From JBHGBM01 sp041946965 (GTDB lineage: Bacteria; Acidobacteriota; Terriglobia; Bryobacterales; Bryobacteraceae): 64,000 nucleotides of DNA. The number at the start of each line of letters is the position of its first letter. Position 1 is the first letter of the stretch. Shown here one piece after another: positions 61,995 through 64,000 of the stretch. The stretch covers positions 1 through 64,000 of the forward strand of contig JBHGBM010000007.1 of assembly GCA_041946965.1 (NCBI GenBank), written 5' to 3'. The translations under genes were made by a program, and so were the position numbers. A model generated the notes under the pieces. The model was not told the DNA's origin. It saw only the letters and a program-made list of their open reading frames with translations, and did no database searches.

Positions 61995-64000
61995 TTATCC
62001 GTTCTCGCCCGCGGCTCGCGCGATTTGCAGGAGATAGAACCGCAGCATCTCCTGCTCGTGCGGCGAGAGGGCCAGGTCCTCGATCCGGATGATCCGCTTT
62101 ACCTCTTTCATCGCCCTGACGATGTTGGTGGGGAGTTCCACCGAACCTCGTGGAACGGAAGAAAGGTATTCGAAAGCGGCGTGCAGGAACTGTTGGAGCG
62201 AATCCTCTGCCGGGCCGCTCAGGAAAGCCGCCGCATCGCGCCGCAGCCGGGGCATGACCGGCCCGGACGCCGCTTCCAGAGCCGGACTGCGCTGCGCGAC
62301 CGAGTGCAGCGCCACCGCCAGTTCAACGAAACTCGATACGCGCGTCAACACGGGCTCTTCCAGCAGTCCCCACGCCTTCTCGCGCCACCCCTGGATCTGG
62401 CGGGGCACTTCCAACAGGCGCTCGACCTCCTCGCGCCACTGCGCCGGCACTGTGCTCCCGATCGCACCCAACAGCGCATCCGGGCTGGTGTTGAAAAGAT
62501 CCGGTTGAAGCAGCACGGCGAGGTCGGGCCGCAGCGTTGGGAGCAGGCGCGGCAGGAAGCGGTCGCCCTCGAAGAACTCCGAGACGTTCACGCCGTGCCG
62601 CCGCAGGACCTCCTTCTGAAACAGCGGCACCACCGCCGGGATCGAGTCCACATCTTCCCGGAGCACGGTGAAGGCGGAGTTGCCGGCTGGGAATCCGCGC
62701 TCCATGCGCGCCAGCCAGCGCAAGTCCACGTCGTGGTAAAGGCGCAGCGTCTGGAGGATCTCATATACCGGCAGGTACGGCAGGATGCGGAGGGCCAGCA
62801 CGCCTTCGCCCTCTGAGGAACGCATGCGCGCGAACGCATTGAGAGCGCGGAACAGTCCGGTGGTGAGTTGGTTGATCCCCAGCACGAAGGTCTGCGCCTG
62901 GTTATGGGCGATGGCCCGCAAAGAGCTCCCGTAGCGGGAGAGCGGTATGGTGGCGGCGATGCGTTCCAGGATCTTCTGCCCGCGGCTGGCGGTCAGACCC
63001 GGCGTGGGGCGGACGGTCGGCCGGTCGCGCAAAGGCGGCATGGTGCGCGCGATGAAATACGAGATGACGTAGATGCCAACCACGTCCTCGTCTCTGCCGT
63101 AGAGGATGCGGCGGAAGTTCTCCGTGGAGAGCTTCATGAACTCGTCGAAGAGCTCATCCTCCAGCCCGATGGTAAGCCGCCGGAGTTCCTGGATCCCGCG
63201 CTTGGTAAATTGAAGGCGCGTTTCGGTCAGGGGCTCGGCGGCTCTGCGCAGCTCGTTCATGGAGAAGCGCTGCGCTTCGGCGACATGGTGGAACACCTGC
63301 GCGATCTCCGCGGCCCTCAGGTGCCGCAAACGTTCCGAGAGATTGCTCTGGAAGGTCCTGAGGTCGCCGCTCGCGAAAATGCCCATCAGCGGCGTGGTGG
63401 CGTACCGGGCGCTCCTCTTGGCCGAGGGTTCGACGAATTGCGCCAGGGTACGCTCGTTTTCCGGGCCCGGCAGAAACGCCGGGCGTCCGGAGAGCGGCGC
63501 GTAGTAGCCGCCCTGCCGCTGCATGGGCTCGCCGCTGCCCATCTTGATGCGCACGCTGCCCACCAGGTCCCGCTCGGCCAGCCAGCGCACGATTTCGAAC
63601 TTCGCGTTCTTGAACGCCGCCAGGCCCGCGGACTGGCCGATCTGCTGGCTGAGGTCCGATCCGGCCACGAAGAACTCGCAGACCATCCCGGAGAATCGCT
63701 CTTCCGCGGTTTCCGTCAGACGGCGGCTCTGCACGGCGTAATCCCAAAGCTTTCCCAGGTACGCCGGGACATTGCACACCACGTCCACGTCCTCGAAAAG
63801 CGGCACCAGCCAGACGGGCGCCAGCTCGGGGCAACCGGACCGCAGCACGCGCTCGCGCTCCGCGCGCAGTTTGCGGTCGAGCGAGATCAGCGCCTCCGCG
63901 TCCGACGACATGCTCACCTGGAGCGCCAGAACCATACCCGGATTGCCGTGCCGTCCGGCAATCTCATTGAGCTCGACGATGTTGTGAACGGTCGTGTCAA
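61995..64000 (-). CDS. Divergent phosphoenolpyruvate carboxylase-like protein, 5' partial
   Basis: At least 668 aa; the frame stays open to the window edge, and the upstream codons read naturally ('NIVELNEIAGRHGNPG'), so the start is outside. Order of motifs recalls PEPC: 'WLVPLFEDVDVVCNVPAYLG' (PLFE block), 'EFFVAGSDLSQQIGQSAG' (SD-x-Q/K block), and 'SVRIKMGSGEPMQRQGGYY' in place of the glycine-rich HGRGGxxGRGGGP loop. The catalytic His and Arg of that loop are absent, so PEPC activity is doubtful. Alternative: an uncharacterised family with a similar fold. C-terminal half shows no recognised domain. Confidence 0.5.
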   Translation of the reverse strand, partial: DTTVHNIVELNEIAGRHGNPGMVLALQVSMSSDAEALISLDRKLRAERERVLRSGCPELAPVWLVPLFEDVDVVCNVPAYLGKLWDYAVQSRRLTETAEERFSGMVCEFFVAGSDLSQQIGQSAGLAAFKNAKFEIVRWLAERDLVGSVRIKMGSGEPMQRQGGYYAPLSGRPAFLPGPENERTLAQFVEPSAKRSARYATTPLMGIFASGDLRTFQSNLSERLRHLRAAEIAQVFHHVAEAQRFSMNELRRAAEPLTETRLQFTKRGIQELRRLTIGLEDELFDEFMKLSTENFRRILYGRDEDVVGIYVISYFIARTMPPLRDRPTVRPTPGLTASRGQKILERIAATIPLSRYGSSLRAIAHNQAQTFVLGINQLTTGLFRALNAFARMRSSEGEGVLALRILPYLPVYEILQTLRLYHDVDLRWLARMERGFPAGNSAFTVLREDVDSIPAVVPLFQKEVLRRHGVNVSEFFEGDRFLPRLLPTLRPDLAVLLQPDLFNTSPDALLGAIGSTVPAQWREEVERLLEVPRQIQGWREKAWGLLEEPVLTRVSSFVELAVALHSVAQRSPALEAASGPVMPRLRRDAAAFLSGPAEDSLQQFLHAAFEYLSSVPRGSVELPTNIVRAMKEVKRIIRIEDLALSPHEQEMLRFYLLQIARAAGENG

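Overview
GC-rich, gene-dense bacterial chromosome segment, most likely from an acidobacterium of the Bryobacterales/Solibacter type. This rests on gene content, not on a marker tree: Tat-exported sulfatases, an exported MocA oxidoreductase, an SBBP propeller protein, a TrmFO-XerC pair, many sugar kinases and lyases, and abundant exported enzymes. No rRNA, tRNA, CRISPR array, IS element or prophage was seen, so this looks like ordinary chromosome rather than an island.

Layout. 1-2.6 kb: tail of a molybdopterin-dehydrogenase FAD subunit, a Cys-rich small protein with a terminator, a DUF1326-like exported protein and a GT39-type membrane glycosyltransferase. 2.6-5.0 kb (minus): ROK glucokinase and xylulokinase. 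5.2-12.3 kb: an unknown protein, then a minus-strand run of unknown protein, DHDPS-like aldolase, DUF255 protein, thiol peroxidase and MurJ-like flippase, followed by a plus-strand MidA-like methyltransferase. 12.3-12.5 kb: a complete tiny transcription unit (sigma70-type promoter, SD, 20-codon Lys-rich ORF, terminator). 12.5-20.2 kb (minus): long operon phoH-ybeY-CNNM/CBS-era-BON-SMP30-nudix-mutS2. 20.5-24.1 kb: bamA and ompH/skp. 24.1-30 kb: MBL hydrolase, small membrane protein, exported HEMGH metallopeptidase, aminotransferase, deoC and a ROK kinase. 30.0-36.3 kb: a glycyl radical enzyme with an apparent Tat signal and its activase, facing a MocA-PL11 rhamnogalacturonan lyase operon. 36.4-41.9 kb: CzcCBA-type metal efflux operon. 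41.9-42.6 kb: HicAB-type toxin-antitoxin. 42.6-45.1 kb: trmFO-xerC and a small membrane protein. 45.1-52.7 kb: sulfatase, zinc-ribbon protein, URO-D-like protein, GT4 glycosyltransferase, a PAS histidine kinase with a four-Cys cluster, and an SBBP protein. 52.9-55.2 kb: PA2779-like protein, C39-type peptidase and TPR/beta-barrel protein in one overlapping unit. 55.5-64 kb: FliA-type sigma factor, two small proteins, Tat sulfatase, exported nitrilase, exported methyltransferase, cyclase, histidine phosphatase and a divergent PEPC-like protein running off the end.

Themes. The window combines envelope biogenesis (MurJ, BamA, Skp) and RNA/DNA housekeeping (Era, YbeY, PhoH, MutS2, TrmFO, XerC) with polysaccharide and sugar degradation (PL11, sulfatases, SMP-30, MocA, XylB, two ROK kinases, DeoC). 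Several exported proteins belong to families that are usually cytoplasmic; the glycyl radical enzyme with a twin-arginine leader is the most surprising. Many genes have a TANNNT hexamer only 6-9 nt before the start codon and no Shine-Dalgarno, which suggests widespread leaderless transcripts. Convergent genes often run into each other's 3' ends.
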